From Nostoc sp. B(2019) (GTDB lineage: Bacteria; Cyanobacteriota; Cyanobacteriia; Cyanobacteriales; Nostocaceae): a stretch of DNA of 64,000 nucleotides. Position numbers and translations under genes: made by a program. Position 1 is the stretch's first letter. Every line of letters starts with the position of its first letter. The DNA lies in assembly GCF_010091925.1 (NCBI RefSeq), contig NZ_WVID01000017.1, forward strand, positions 124,001 through 188,000, in the 5' to 3' direction. Of the stretch, positions 44,152 to 54,829 are shown piece after piece. A model generated the notes under the pieces. It saw only the letters and a list, made by a program, of their open reading frames with translations. It was not told the DNA's origin and ran no database searches.

Positions 44152-44949
44152 TTAATCCCCACTGCTGTTTTGAAATACTCCTGCAAGACGACTAGATGAC
44201 AACAGTTGCTTAGTCGCTAGCCACATGAAGGGTGGAATTGTCGTTGCATAGCGACCCCAAAGCCGACGTGGTTCTTGAATCCATCGATACAGCCATTCAA
44301 GCCCTAAGTCTCGAATCATGCGGGGCGCTCGCTTGTGGATTCCTGCGTAAACTGGAAAAACTCCACCTAATCCAAGCATTACAGCTTGAATCTTACCTTT
44401 ATGCTGAGCCATCCAATTTTCTTGTTTTGGACATCCCAGAGATACCAATACAACACTAGCACCACTATAATTAATTTTTTTAATCAGAGCTTCGTCTTCC
44501 GTTTCTGTCAGAGGACGAAAAGGTAGAGGTTCCATTGCTGCAATTTTCAGTTGAGGAAATTCCTTCTCTAATCTTTTTCGCATTCTAGAAAGAATTTCTG
44601 TTTGAGAACCTACAAAGAAAACACTGAGGTTTTGAGTTTGAGCTAGCTGACACAATGCTAGAAAAATATCCATCCCTGCGACACGATCTTGGTAACGCGC
44701 TCCCATTTTCCGCATCATCCACACGAGAGGCATACCATCAGGAGTAACTAGATCTGCATTTCTTAATACACTGGCAAATTCTGGATTAGAGTGAGCCTCC
44801 ATGAGCATATGTACATTGGCTACACATACAGTTTTACTCTCACGGGTACTTGCCCACTTCAATATTGTTTGTATCTGGTCGTCAAAACGTAAGGCAGTAA
44901 TAGGAAAATCAAGCACCTTTTGTGTAGGTAGAAACACTCTTCCCACCAT
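44152..44949 (-). CDS. WecG/TagA/CpsF family glycosyltransferase
   Basis: 265 residues. It carries the family landmarks VANVHMLMEAH, ADLVTPDGMPLVWMMRKMG, YQDRVAGMD, FFVGS, VSLGCPKQENWMAQH, LGLGGVFPVYAG and KRAPRMIRDLGLEWLYRW. The family (GT26) adds ManNAc-type residues onto lipid-linked acceptors. A good AAGGAG site lies 7 bases from the ATG. It stands apart from the main operon by 870 bases. A paralogue is at 61793-62548. Confidence 0.9.
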   Translation of the reverse strand: MVGRVFLPTQKVLDFPITALRFDDQIQTILKWASTRESKTVCVANVHMLMEAHSNPEFASVLRNADLVTPDGMPLVWMMRKMGARYQDRVAGMDIFLALCQLAQTQNLSVFFVGSQTEILSRMRKRLEKEFPQLKIAAMEPLPFRPLTETEDEALIKKINYSGASVVLVSLGCPKQENWMAQHKGKIQAVMLGLGGVFPVYAGIHKRAPRMIRDLGLEWLYRWIQEPRRLWGRYATTIPPFMWLATKQLLSSSRLAGVFQNSSGD

Positions 44950-45488
44950 AAATAACTCCTTGTGTCCAAGAAAAGAATCTATAGATTACCCATACCATTC
45001 CGAATATTCAAAAAGCCATCTTAGATGGTTTCTTACTTTTGTAGGCTTGTGTCATAGTCGGAAGTTAACACATGGAGATGCAGTTACTTTGGCAGTAGAT
45101 TTTTTGCTTCTCCGGTAATAGTAGAATTATTTGTCACTGTATCGTACTTTACTGGTTTAACCAAGGGATTTCAGACACGGATTGACAAAATTCATACTTA
45201 CTTCATAATTATTTTTCAGTTAGTTCATGCAAGCATTACAATTACCATAAATTATTATAGATGTATATTTTCGTAGAGTTATATCTACTACGTAAAAATA
45301 ATCACTTTGCTGGGTAAAATTCCAGAAAAACAATTTGCTAATCTTTCGATTTTGATACGTAAGTATGTGCTTAAGCAGTTCGATTTAAATTACTTTTTTT
45401 TTCAAAAGTAAAATAATATAATTTTTATATATTGCTAAATTTATTACATATTTAAATTCATACTATAAAATTTACAAATGTTATTTTC
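44950..45488. other. Intergenic region upstream of the WecG-type gene
   Basis: 539 bases, very AT-rich, no gene recognised. Short frames here do not look coding. Confidence 0.35.
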
Positions 45489-45698
45489 TTATAAGAATAA
45501 AGCCAAAAAAGAAGAGGAAGATAATTTATCTTCCCCCCCTTTCGTATTATTTATATTGTTTTCTGATTTATTACCTTCTTTTAGTTTTTGCCGCAGCATT
45601 TGCCTTTGCTTTTTGAGTTGCCGTTTTCTTGCAGAACCGCCTCTACCTTTATCATTCCTACCTTCTTTTCGGGGAGATTCCCATCTTTTCAGCCGCAT
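45489..45698 (-). CDS. Small basic hypothetical protein (uncertain)
   Basis: 69 residues, very rich in Arg and Lys (RKEGRNDKGRGGSARKRQLK and RQMLRQKL), then an Asn/Gly/Ser-rich tail. No ribosome site upstream of the ATG. An inverted repeat GGAAGATAA/TTATCTTCC followed by CTCTTCTTTTTT on the minus strand overlaps the last codons, which is odd for a real gene: it looks like a terminator inside the frame. A plus-strand frame at 45478-45717 covers the same bases. Reported because basic small proteins are often missed; may be non-coding. Confidence 0.35.
   Translation of the reverse strand: MRLKRWESPRKEGRNDKGRGGSARKRQLKKQRQMLRQKLKEGNKSENNINNTKGGEDKLSSSSFLALFL
45511..45541 (-). terminator. Terminator-like hairpin
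   Basis: On the minus strand GGAAGATAA pairs with TTATCTTCC and is followed by a T-rich tract (CTCTTCTTTTTT). It lies inside the end of the small basic frame. Confidence 0.5.
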
Positions 45699-45965
45699 AA
45701 TTTTTGCGTTTTCTTAGATAGTTAGTGTTTGTAGTTGATAGTTGCTCTTAACTTATAGGTGTGTATCTTCATGAATATTAAGTTAATAATGTTACAGGAA
45801 GATATTGTCCATATATTTTTAAATTATAACACGATCGCAACCAATGATTCTTGAGAGCAAAAATTATCTAGGATAGATAAGGCGTCTAAATATTCTTTAG
45901 TTACACGATCGCTACTGCGAGAGTAGGGTCTTAGCTAGAAACCCTTGCTAACAAGGTTTTAATAG

Positions 45966-46049
45966 TGGGCAGGAGGAGAATCGAACTCCTATGACCGCAA
46001 GGTCGCCACATTTTGAGTGTGGTGCGTCTACCAATTTCGCCACCCGCCC
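45966..46049 (-). tRNA. tRNA-Leu (anticodon CAA)
   Basis: Minus strand, 84 bases. Acceptor GGGCGGG pairs with CCTGCCC (one G-U), D-arm TGGCGAAATTGGTAGACGCA, anticodon stem CCACA/TGTGG with loop CTCAAAA (anticodon CAA), long variable arm GACCTTGCGGTC as in class II tRNA, T-arm AGGAG-TTCGATT-CTCCT. Discriminator A; CCA not encoded. It lies downstream of the oxidase gene. Confidence 0.95.
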
Positions 46050-46158
46050 TTAATATTCAACTTTATCATTATAGCCTATTTAGTGATTTTGCGAAAAAAT
46101 AATACTCCTTATTCTAAAAATCTTGCTGGATAATAGTTGTGAACTACTTACACGATGC

Positions 46159-47283
46159 TTAGCTTAGAGATTGACTGAATTTTACTAAACTAGAGTCTAT
46201 ATCCTGTAGTTTTGCACAGCCACTCAGTGCCATTGCCACATTTAACTCATTTTGTAGCAGCGAGATGACGTGAGATACACCGACTTGTCCTGCTACCGCC
46301 AACCCCCACAAAACCGGTCGCCCGATTAATACTGCTTTTGCTCCCAGTGCTATGGCTTTGATAATGTCTGTACCCCGACGGATACCCCCATCTAATAGTA
46401 CTTCTGCTTTACCATCCGCTGCTGCTACTATTTCAGCTAGAACATCTAAAGACGCGATCGCACCATCAAGTTGTCTACCACCATGATTAGAAACAATAAT
46501 TGCTCTAGCTCCAGACTCCACAGCACGCACAGCATCATCATCCCGTAAAATTCCTTTGAGTACCAAAGGTAATGGAGATATAGACTGCAACCATTCCAAG
46601 TCGCGCCAAGTTACCCCTGGGTTGAGCTGTTGGGCAAAGTAGGTAAATAACCCAGACTCCCCTGTTTCATGATAAATGTCTAGCCCTGAAATAGTTGCAA
46701 GATTAGCTAGATGCAAGTCTGGTGGTAGAGCAAACTCGTTACGCTGATCTCGCTCCCGTTGTCCAAGCACAGGAGCATCTACCGTCAGACAAAGTGCTTT
46801 GTAACCTGCGGCGTCAGCCCTTTCTACTAAAGCACGAGTCAATCCTCGATCTTTGTGAATGTAAAGCTGAAACCACTGCAAGGCATTTTGTTTGTTACCT
46901 ACAGCGGCTACTTCTTCCATACTCTTTGTCGCCATTGTACTCAACACCATGCCCACACCTGCTGATGCCGCAGCTATTGCTGTTGCAACTTCCCCATCTG
47001 GATGAGCCAGACATTGAAAAGCCATCGGTGCAATTAATAGAGGTAGTTGCAAAGGTTGTCCTAAAATAGAAGTGCTCAGATTGCGATCGCTGACATCAAC
47101 TAACATCCGAGGTCGCAGCTTGACTCGCTCAAATGCAGCACGATTATCGCGCAACGTGATTTCGTCCCAAGCGCCACTGCTGTAGTAATCAAGCGTCATC
47201 TGGGATAAATGCTCTTTTGCTAGTTTTTCATACTCGAAGAGGTTAATAGGTTGAAACCGAGAGTCGTTTGATCCAACTGTCAT
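46159..47283 (-). CDS. FMN-dependent 2-hydroxyacid oxidase (lactate/glycolate oxidase family)
   Basis: 374 residues, TIM-barrel FMN enzyme. Landmarks: YYSSGAWDEITLRDN, RPRMLVDVSDR, LIAPMAFQCLAHPDGE, FQLYIHKDRG, VLKGILRDDDA, IVSNHGGRQLDGA (catalytic His and Arg), LLDGGIRRGTDIIKA, ALGAKAVLIGRPVLWG. In Nostoc the best-studied homologue prefers L-lactate over glycolate; the same may apply here. Soluble. Confidence 0.9.
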   Translation of the reverse strand: MTVGSNDSRFQPINLFEYEKLAKEHLSQMTLDYYSSGAWDEITLRDNRAAFERVKLRPRMLVDVSDRNLSTSILGQPLQLPLLIAPMAFQCLAHPDGEVATAIAAASAGVGMVLSTMATKSMEEVAAVGNKQNALQWFQLYIHKDRGLTRALVERADAAGYKALCLTVDAPVLGQRERDQRNEFALPPDLHLANLATISGLDIYHETGESGLFTYFAQQLNPGVTWRDLEWLQSISPLPLVLKGILRDDDAVRAVESGARAIIVSNHGGRQLDGAIASLDVLAEIVAAADGKAEVLLDGGIRRGTDIIKAIALGAKAVLIGRPVLWGLAVAGQVGVSHVISLLQNELNVAMALSGCAKLQDIDSSLVKFSQSLS

Positions 47284-47413
47284 GATGGCGGTTGTGGGTT
47301 AAGCAATAGGTTATCTGACCAGAGTTATGATAAATTGCTTTGGAGCGGTGCGATCGCACTTAGATCTGATAAAAATCTGAGCATTGCTAAATTTGAATAT
47401 GAAATGTGAACTA

Positions 47414-47442
47414 CTCCTAGTTGCCTGCGGTTGAACTAGGAG
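47414..47442 (-). terminator. Terminator-like hairpin
   Basis: CTCCTAGTT and AACTAGGAG form a 9 bp stem around 11 bases, after the stop of the 47467 gene on the minus strand. U-tract is weak. Confidence 0.4.
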
Positions 47443-47466
47443 CTTCTGTAATCAATCAGGTGTCAA

Positions 47467-47838
47467 CTACAAACCCACTAATTCCCTAGATTCAAAATCA
47501 GTAAGTTGTTGGGCGATCGCTAATCTCGCTTCTAACTTGGCTACACTAAACTGGTTACGCAGATATTCCAAATGAGCGATCGCATTTGCTTTTTCAGCAG
47601 ACAATCGGATTAGGGTGTCCATTGCCTTTTGATACTCTTGATTCACAAGCAGCACTTCAAAGCGGCGGGCCTTGCGTTGAGCATCGTTTTTCATGTCAAT
47701 ATCAAAGGCAGCGGCACGATCTGCATTACCCTCAAATCGGTTAATCTGGTGCTGCACTGCCATCAACTGAGAGTCTATTTCATTAGCCCGTTGGGCAGCT
47801 TGGGCGATTGCAGCTGGATAATGACTCAGTTGCATCAT
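47467..47838 (-). CDS. Hypothetical helical protein, phage-like
   Basis: About 123 residues; the ATG at 47838 has AGAGGA about 9 bases upstream and is preferred over the ATG at 47862. Almost entirely helical: HYPAAIAQAAQRANEID, QHQINRFEGNADRAAAFD, YLRNQFSVAKLEARLAIAQQ. No membrane segment or catalytic motif. The composition recalls small phage or recombination accessory proteins, but I recognise no family. It sits just downstream of the broken 47.9 kb locus. Confidence 0.55.
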   Translation of the reverse strand: MMQLSHYPAAIAQAAQRANEIDSQLMAVQHQINRFEGNADRAAAFDIDMKNDAQRKARRFEVLLVNQEYQKAMDTLIRLSAEKANAIAHLEYLRNQFSVAKLEARLAIAQQLTDFESRELVGL

Positions 47839-47921
47839 CAAATAATTTTCCTCTGAGAACATAGATTAATAAGGCAGGGTAAGAAGAGAACAAGCAAGAG
47901 TTCTCACTTGTCTACTGCTGT

Positions 47922-48070
47922 TCATTCGTGCTTAGCAGTTGAATGAGGGTTGAGAATGTAGTACTGAGTATAAAAAACTTGAATCCATTATCCAAAAGGC
48001 TGTCACAGAGCGGTTTTACACTTAATCAACTTTTGTGGATGCTATACATTTATTATAGTACAAATATACT
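47922..48070 (-). pseudogene. Broken 5' copy of the small gene at 50645-50908, with its leader
   Basis: About 150 bases, aligned by eye with 50860-51010: shared TATAATAAAT, GGCTCTGTGAC/CGCTCTGTGAC, and, in coding sense, TACATTCTCAAC followed by ACTGCTAAGCACGAATG. The start codon region is changed and a frameshift follows, with a TGA shortly after GCACGAA, so no protein is possible. The upstream half is as well conserved as the coding half, so the leader itself seems to be the preserved part. Confidence 0.6.
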
Positions 48071-48585
48071 GTAAACAGTAGAAAAGGTGCTGTCTGAGCG
48101 AGAAAAAACGGACGAACATAAATAAGCAGATGTGCGGTAGGCGATCGCTATTTACCAAAAATTTACAGTAGCTTTATCCAATTAGCTAAAATATAAAGTA
48201 AAAATAAACTCTCAAAAATTTTTTTACATCAAGCTAGTATGTGTATAGAATAGTTTGTGAATACTTATATTAAGCATAAGTAAATCTTTTGAGTTATCTG
48301 TAAAATTAGTCAGTACTTTACCTTTGACTTTGAGAATTCAAAGTTTGAATTGGGTGGTAGCAAAACTCCATCCCTCATCGGTTGCTTACCTGAACAATTG
48401 CTGTAACTAATTTTTCATACACCTTAATGAAGCACCGTTTCCAGTAGCTCAATTATTCATGATGTTTGACAAAACTCACTCCTGAGTACTAAGCGCTCGC
48501 TAGAAAAATGCTTCAGACTCGAACCGCCACAAGCGCAAGTTTTTGGCGGGATACCTCCGCGAAAAAATAGGAGTCACATCATTAA
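48071..48585. other. Intergenic region upstream of the beta-helix gene
   Basis: About 515 bases, no gene recognised. A hairpin is at 48525-48550: CCGCCA and TGGCGG pair around CAAGCGCAAGTTTT just before the ribosome site (AGGAG, 48571-48575). Confidence 0.4.
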
Positions 48586-50508
48586 ATGTCAACATTTAGC
48601 GTTACTAACACTAATGACAGTGGCAGTGGTTCTCTGCGGCAGGCAATCCTGGATGCCAATGCCCTATCAGGAAAAAACATCATCAACTTTAACGGCGTTT
48701 TTGCCGACAATATCACTGATGTCATCACCCTTGCTGGCAGTAGTTTGAGTATCACAGACGACCTCATTATTGACGGCACAAGAGCAGATTTGCTGACTGT
48801 CAGTGGCAACAATGCCAGCCGTGTATTTGAAATTAGCAGTGGTATCACTGTGGATATTGAAGGGCTGACTATTGCCAATGGTTATAATTCTTTTGTGGAT
48901 ACAGGGGGCGGTGGTATTCTCAACGCTGGCACTCTCATTCTTAACAACAGCAATATTAGTAGCAATTCAGTAGAGTACCAAGGCGGTGGTATCTATAACT
49001 CTGGCAACCTCACGGTGAACAATAGCACCATCAGCAACAATAATTCAGGAGGATTCGCAGGCGGTGGGGGTATCTTCAACACTGGCACTCTCACACTTAA
49101 CAACAGTACTATTAGTGGCAACGGAGGAGGCTATGATCGCTATGGCAACGGTAGTGGCGGCATCTACAACTCTGGCGACGCAACAGTAAACAACAGTACT
49201 ATCAGCAATAACACTGCCAGGTTTGGCGGTGGCATCTACAACTCTGGCACTTTGAAACTGAACAAGAGTATTATCAGTGGCAATGGATCAGAGGTTGCAA
49301 GTGGCCTGTTCAATACTGGCATTGCAACAGTTACCAGTAGCACCATCAGCGACAATTATGCAGATGGCAGCAGCGGCGGTATCTTTAACGATGGCACTTT
49401 GACTCTGATCAGCAGCACTGTCAACAACAACTCAGCAATTTTTGGCGGTGGCATCTCGAACAATGGCACTTTGACGGTGAGCAACAGTACCATCAGCAGT
49501 AATACTGGTGGTGGTATCTACAATGATCGTACTGCGATCGTCAGCAACAGTACCATTAGCGGCAACTCCAACCGTGGTATTTACAACAACGGTACTTTGA
49601 CAGTGCTTAACAGCACCATCACGCTCAACAACGTTTCCAATTCCGATTACCCCGATGGGGAAAGCGCTGGTGGTGGTATATACAACTCTAGCTCTGGCTC
49701 TGCCACAGTGAAAAACAGCATTATTGCTGGTAACGTTAAAATTATTTATGGCAATGAGCAAACTACCTCTGATTCTGATGTAGTGGGTAACTTCATCAGT
49801 AACGGCTTTAACCTCATCGGCAGCCTCAATGGCAGCACCGGCTTTAATACTAGCGAACAGCTAAACATTGCCATCACAGAGGTTTTAGACACTACGTTGC
49901 GAGACAATGGTGGCTCAGTAAAAACCCACGCCCTCATCACAGGTAGCCCCGCTATCAATGGGGGCAAAAACGCAGATGTGCCTGCTGATACTACAGATTT
50001 GGATGGTGACGGCAATACCACTGAACAAATCCCCTTTGACCAGCGCGGTTCTGGCTTTGCTCGCATCTCTGGCGGCAGGGTAGGCATCGGTGCGTTTGAG
50101 GCATTAGTAAATGTAATTAATGGTACACCTGGGCGCAACATTCTCAAGGGTACTGCTGCCAATGACATTATTACTGGCTACCAAGCAAGAGACATCCTTA
50201 CGGGTGACAAAGGTGCAGACTCGTTTGTTTATACAAGTATCCGAGATCTAGGAGATACGATCGCTGACTTTGAAGCTGGCACAGATAAGATTGTTCTGAG
50301 GCAACTTTTTCGGAGTTTCGGTCTAGGCAATCTGAACTCTGCAAGTTCAATTTCCGGGGGCTACTTGCGTTTTGAGACTCAGGGAAACGATACCATCGTC
50401 TTGTTTGACCCAGATGGTTCAGCTGGTCGGAATCGTGCTGTCAATTTAATAACCGTCAGCAAGGTATCTGCTACTGCTATGAACAGCGCCAAGAATTTTG
50501 CAGTTTAA
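48586..50508 (+). CDS. Right-handed beta-helix repeat protein with RTX-like C-terminus
   Basis: 640 residues. N-terminus TFSVTNTNDSGSGSLRQAIL is typical of large cyanobacterial and bacterial beta-helix surface proteins; no signal peptide. About eleven tandem coils follow (about 100-400), consensus GGGIYNSGTLTVNNSTISNN, which predicts a right-handed parallel beta-helix. Then the ending GSPAINGGKNADVPADTTDL, and a C-terminal region GRNILKGTAANDIITGYQAR with degenerate RTX-type Gly/Asp repeats, which suggests type I secretion. AGGAG lies 12 bases before the ATG. Many antisense frames here are shadows. Probably a cell-surface or matrix protein. Confidence 0.85.
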   Translation: MSTFSVTNTNDSGSGSLRQAILDANALSGKNIINFNGVFADNITDVITLAGSSLSITDDLIIDGTRADLLTVSGNNASRVFEISSGITVDIEGLTIANGYNSFVDTGGGGILNAGTLILNNSNISSNSVEYQGGGIYNSGNLTVNNSTISNNNSGGFAGGGGIFNTGTLTLNNSTISGNGGGYDRYGNGSGGIYNSGDATVNNSTISNNTARFGGGIYNSGTLKLNKSIISGNGSEVASGLFNTGIATVTSSTISDNYADGSSGGIFNDGTLTLISSTVNNNSAIFGGGISNNGTLTVSNSTISSNTGGGIYNDRTAIVSNSTISGNSNRGIYNNGTLTVLNSTITLNNVSNSDYPDGESAGGGIYNSSSGSATVKNSIIAGNVKIIYGNEQTTSDSDVVGNFISNGFNLIGSLNGSTGFNTSEQLNIAITEVLDTTLRDNGGSVKTHALITGSPAINGGKNADVPADTTDLDGDGNTTEQIPFDQRGSGFARISGGRVGIGAFEALVNVINGTPGRNILKGTAANDIITGYQARDILTGDKGADSFVYTSIRDLGDTIADFEAGTDKIVLRQLFRSFGLGNLNSASSISGGYLRFETQGNDTIVLFDPDGSAGRNRAVNLITVSKVSATAMNSAKNFAV

Positions 50509-50554
50509 TGCCTGTTTAGACATTGCGTCAGTCGTAGTAGTAGAAAAGGAAGTC

Positions 50555-50589
50555 AGGAGTCAGAATATACTTTCTTTTTCCTGACTCCT
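50555..50589. terminator. Hairpin after the beta-helix gene
   Basis: AGGAGTCAG (50555-50563) pairs with CTGACTCCT (50581-50589) around a T-rich loop; made of GTCAGGA-type repeats. Terminator or interspersed repeat. Confidence 0.5.
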
Positions 50590-50644
50590 AATTCTCCCCT
50601 TCAACAACAAATAATATTTTTGAACCTAAATTCTGCACTGTACC

Positions 50645-50908
50645 TTAAGCCACTTCCCGCAGTTGCGACGGCATACTCATCTCTGGAAACGAAAGCGAGA
50701 GTTGTTCGGCTTGAGGAACCGCAGCTTGCTCTAACACCGTTACTTCTATATTTACACTCACCAAATAACTGCCTGTATCAGCATCAACCGCTTCGGCTAT
50801 TAATTTGGCAATCTCTGGGCGTTTGGCAGTTAGCGGATCACGTAAAATACACCGATCCCATTCGTGCTTAGCAGTCGGATTGAGGTTGAGAATGTAATGC
50901 TTAATCAT
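50645..50908 (-). CDS. Small conserved hypothetical protein
   Basis: About 87 residues from the ATG at 50908: MIKHYILNLNPTAKHEWDR, LRDPLTAKRPEIAKLIAEAV, DTGSYLVSVNIEVTVLEQ, then a Gln/Pro-rich tail. CCTATGATTAAG follows AGGAG-like GGGTTACTCC only weakly, so the start is not certain; a longer frame to 51052 exists but includes sequence conserved as leader. Beta-rich core is likely. Unknown function. A broken copy with the same leader is at 47922-48070. Confidence 0.55.
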   Translation of the reverse strand: MIKHYILNLNPTAKHEWDRCILRDPLTAKRPEIAKLIAEAVDADTGSYLVSVNIEVTVLEQAAVPQAEQLSLSFPEMSMPSQLREVA

Positions 50909-51070
50909 AGGAGTAACCCGTGAACCCATCTTCCAGAAGGTTGTCACAGAGCCGTTTTGCAGTTTATCGGACTTTGTGAACGCTAGATTTATTATAGTAC
51001 ATTTGTATTGATTTGTGGAAAGGGCGATATCTGAGCTAGAAAATAGGCGCACATAGGGTTGAATCTCTTA

Positions 51071-51100
51071 GGGTGAGTTACTCTCAGCAATAACTCACCC
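51071..51100. terminator. Terminator hairpin between MscS and small gene
   Basis: GGGTGAGTTA and TAACTCACCC pair perfectly (10 bp) around CTCTCAGCAA. It lies just past the MscS gene stop on the minus strand. T-run is poor. Confidence 0.6.
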
Positions 51101-51119
51101 TAGATTTATGAGTTACAGA

Positions 51120-52913
51120 TTAATCAGCTTTGCCATTCGCCTGAGAGTTTAGCAAATGAGGATCATTCACCCAAATCGCTTGTTGAGGTACAGGGATGGA
51201 AATACCTGCTTGATCGAAGGCGACTTTTAAGCGGCGGCGATACTCCCGTGCTACATCCCATTGTTTGAGTGGCTGTGTTTTAATCCATACACGTATCATC
51301 AAACCGCGATCACCAAAAAGATCTATTCCCAGAACTTGCGGCGTTTCAATAATTTGACGTTGCCATTGCGGATCTCGATCCATCTCCAAGGCTATATGTT
51401 CAATCAACTTCAAAGCCTCGTCAACATCAGCCTCATAGGCAACCGGGACAGTTAAATCGGCCCTTGACCAACGGCTAGAAAGATTCGCAACAATTTTAAT
51501 TTCACTATTGGGAATTGTGATCAACCGCCCTTCTGAATCTCGCAACTGGGTCATCCGCAGATTCAGATTTTCTACTAAGCCTCCCACATCTCCTACAGCA
51601 ATTACATCCCCCAAAGCGTACTGGTCTTCCAAGATGATCAGAAAACCGTTAATTGCATCTTTAATCAAGTTTTGTGAAGCCAGAGACACCGCAACACCGA
51701 CTAAACTAGCACCAGCTAGCAAGGGAACGATATCTATACCCAACGCAACTAGAGCGAGCAAAAAGCCAACTCCCACGCAGATAGCGGTAGCAATACTTTT
51801 AGTCACACCAGAAAATGTAGAAACTCGTAGTTGTAGCCGTTCAGAACTTTCTGGAGTCAGAAAAGCACCACTGCTGATTAGAGTTGAGGCGAAGCGGTCA
51901 ATGAGAGCATAACTTAAACGAATAGCTACATAGGTTACTAGCGCCACAACAGCTAATCTTAAAGGAAATTGGGCGGCGTTGAGAATTCCTACTTGAAAGG
52001 CCCGTGTGTAGGGAAATAGACCCAAGATAATAAAACTTCCACCACCCCAAATTCCTGCTTGAGTTAGCTGAAACAATCGTTTTTTGGCTTCTTGGAGATG
52101 CTGCTGTTGCTGATGATTGAGTTGTGTTGTAATTGGTTTAGCGGTTGGTGAAGTTGACGGGTTAGGCTGCAATAAATCTTTTCTTAAGGAACGACGCTGC
52201 CAGCCATATACTCCTAAACTCATGACAATCATCGCCAATCCAGTAGCCGCAGCAATTTTACCTTGGTCAATGAGAAACTGAGTTTGTCGCTCTTGCTTTG
52301 CCCGTTGCAAGTCTTCTCGCAAAGCCTCGGCGATTTGATTTGCTGATGTCGATATATCTACCTGTCGTAATCCGGCATCTTCGGAAGTAACGGTCATCAA
52401 ATATTGGTCGTTGACATAAATTACTGGTAATTCGTTTAGTTCCCGAACCTCTACCTTGACTTGTTTTGCAGATGACTGAAAGTAATTTTGGCTAATTGTC
52501 TCCAACTTCTTTTGGATATCTTCTGAACGTTCTGGAAAATTAGTTCTTGAAGCCGCTATTTGAAACAACTGGCGACCATCCAAATAGACCCAGCCAGAAA
52601 CAGTTCTGTTATTTGAGTCATTACTCACACTGCGGGGAGCTGCTTGCAGTTGCGGCAAAAAAGGAATCTGGGCTGTAGCTTTAGGCACAAACCCAACTGC
52701 TACAACTGTTGAACTGGCGATCGCTACTATCAAGCCCTTACTCAAACAACTTTTGGGTTGCACACCCTTTTTAGAGTGCGTGATAGTGTGAATGTCACCA
52801 AGGAATTGTCCTGAAAATGCCTGTCCTTTCTCCAGAGGAGTAAGGGCAACCTGATCTTTGACAAAGTTAGGCAATAGAACCTGCTTTGTGGTTGCCAAAA
52901 ATTGAAAGCGCAC
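51120..52913 (-). CDS. MscS-family mechanosensitive ion channel
   Basis: 597 residues; GTG start with AAGGAGGTG 6 bases upstream, a near-perfect ribosome site. N-terminal hydrophobic segment (about 60-80, LIVAIASSTVVAVGF) acts as signal, then a periplasmic domain (about 95-200), then four or five membrane segments (about 215-400), with pore helix LLAGASLVGVAVSLASQNLI, and the MscS beta domain (DQYALGDVIAVGDVGGLVENLNLRM, ITIPNSEI). C-terminal domain is intact. Opens under membrane tension to release solutes in hypo-osmotic shock. Confidence 0.9.
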   Translation of the reverse strand: MRFQFLATTKQVLLPNFVKDQVALTPLEKGQAFSGQFLGDIHTITHSKKGVQPKSCLSKGLIVAIASSTVVAVGFVPKATAQIPFLPQLQAAPRSVSNDSNNRTVSGWVYLDGRQLFQIAASRTNFPERSEDIQKKLETISQNYFQSSAKQVKVEVRELNELPVIYVNDQYLMTVTSEDAGLRQVDISTSANQIAEALREDLQRAKQERQTQFLIDQGKIAAATGLAMIVMSLGVYGWQRRSLRKDLLQPNPSTSPTAKPITTQLNHQQQQHLQEAKKRLFQLTQAGIWGGGSFIILGLFPYTRAFQVGILNAAQFPLRLAVVALVTYVAIRLSYALIDRFASTLISSGAFLTPESSERLQLRVSTFSGVTKSIATAICVGVGFLLALVALGIDIVPLLAGASLVGVAVSLASQNLIKDAINGFLIILEDQYALGDVIAVGDVGGLVENLNLRMTQLRDSEGRLITIPNSEIKIVANLSSRWSRADLTVPVAYEADVDEALKLIEHIALEMDRDPQWQRQIIETPQVLGIDLFGDRGLMIRVWIKTQPLKQWDVAREYRRRLKVAFDQAGISIPVPQQAIWVNDPHLLNSQANGKAD

Positions 52914-54586
<1,673 letters not shown>

Positions 54587-54654
54587 GCTAATCTTGGCGC
54601 TCATAGCTCCAACGGTAAGGCTTAAGCTATAACTCCATGTTTTGAACGTTTTTC

Positions 54655-54686
54655 TGTGGGATGGGCATGTCGCTTGTCCCACTTTC
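54655..54686 (+). terminator. Terminator hairpin after ahcY
   Basis: GTGGGA and TCCCAC pair around a 15-base loop, followed by TTTCT. About 70 bases past the stop. Confidence 0.6.
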
Positions 54687-54829
54687 TATGTATTAATTTA
54701 AAACTTTCTCCATTCCTGGGATAATAATTGAAATAAAATTTGTCAAGTATTTTTTAGTCTTATTTGCGGAAACCAAACAGCTTAAACTGTAGCAAAAGTG
54801 TTAGCCAAAATGATTCAAGCTGAGAGACG

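Noticed and set aside
45478-45717. Plus-strand frame opposite the small basic frame
   Set aside because: Composition (many Phe, Ser, Leu) reflects the complement of an Arg/Lys/Glu-rich strand; no ribosome site.
49432-50168. Minus-strand frames opposite the beta-helix gene
   Set aside because: Low-complexity shadows of the GGGIYNSGT-type repeats.
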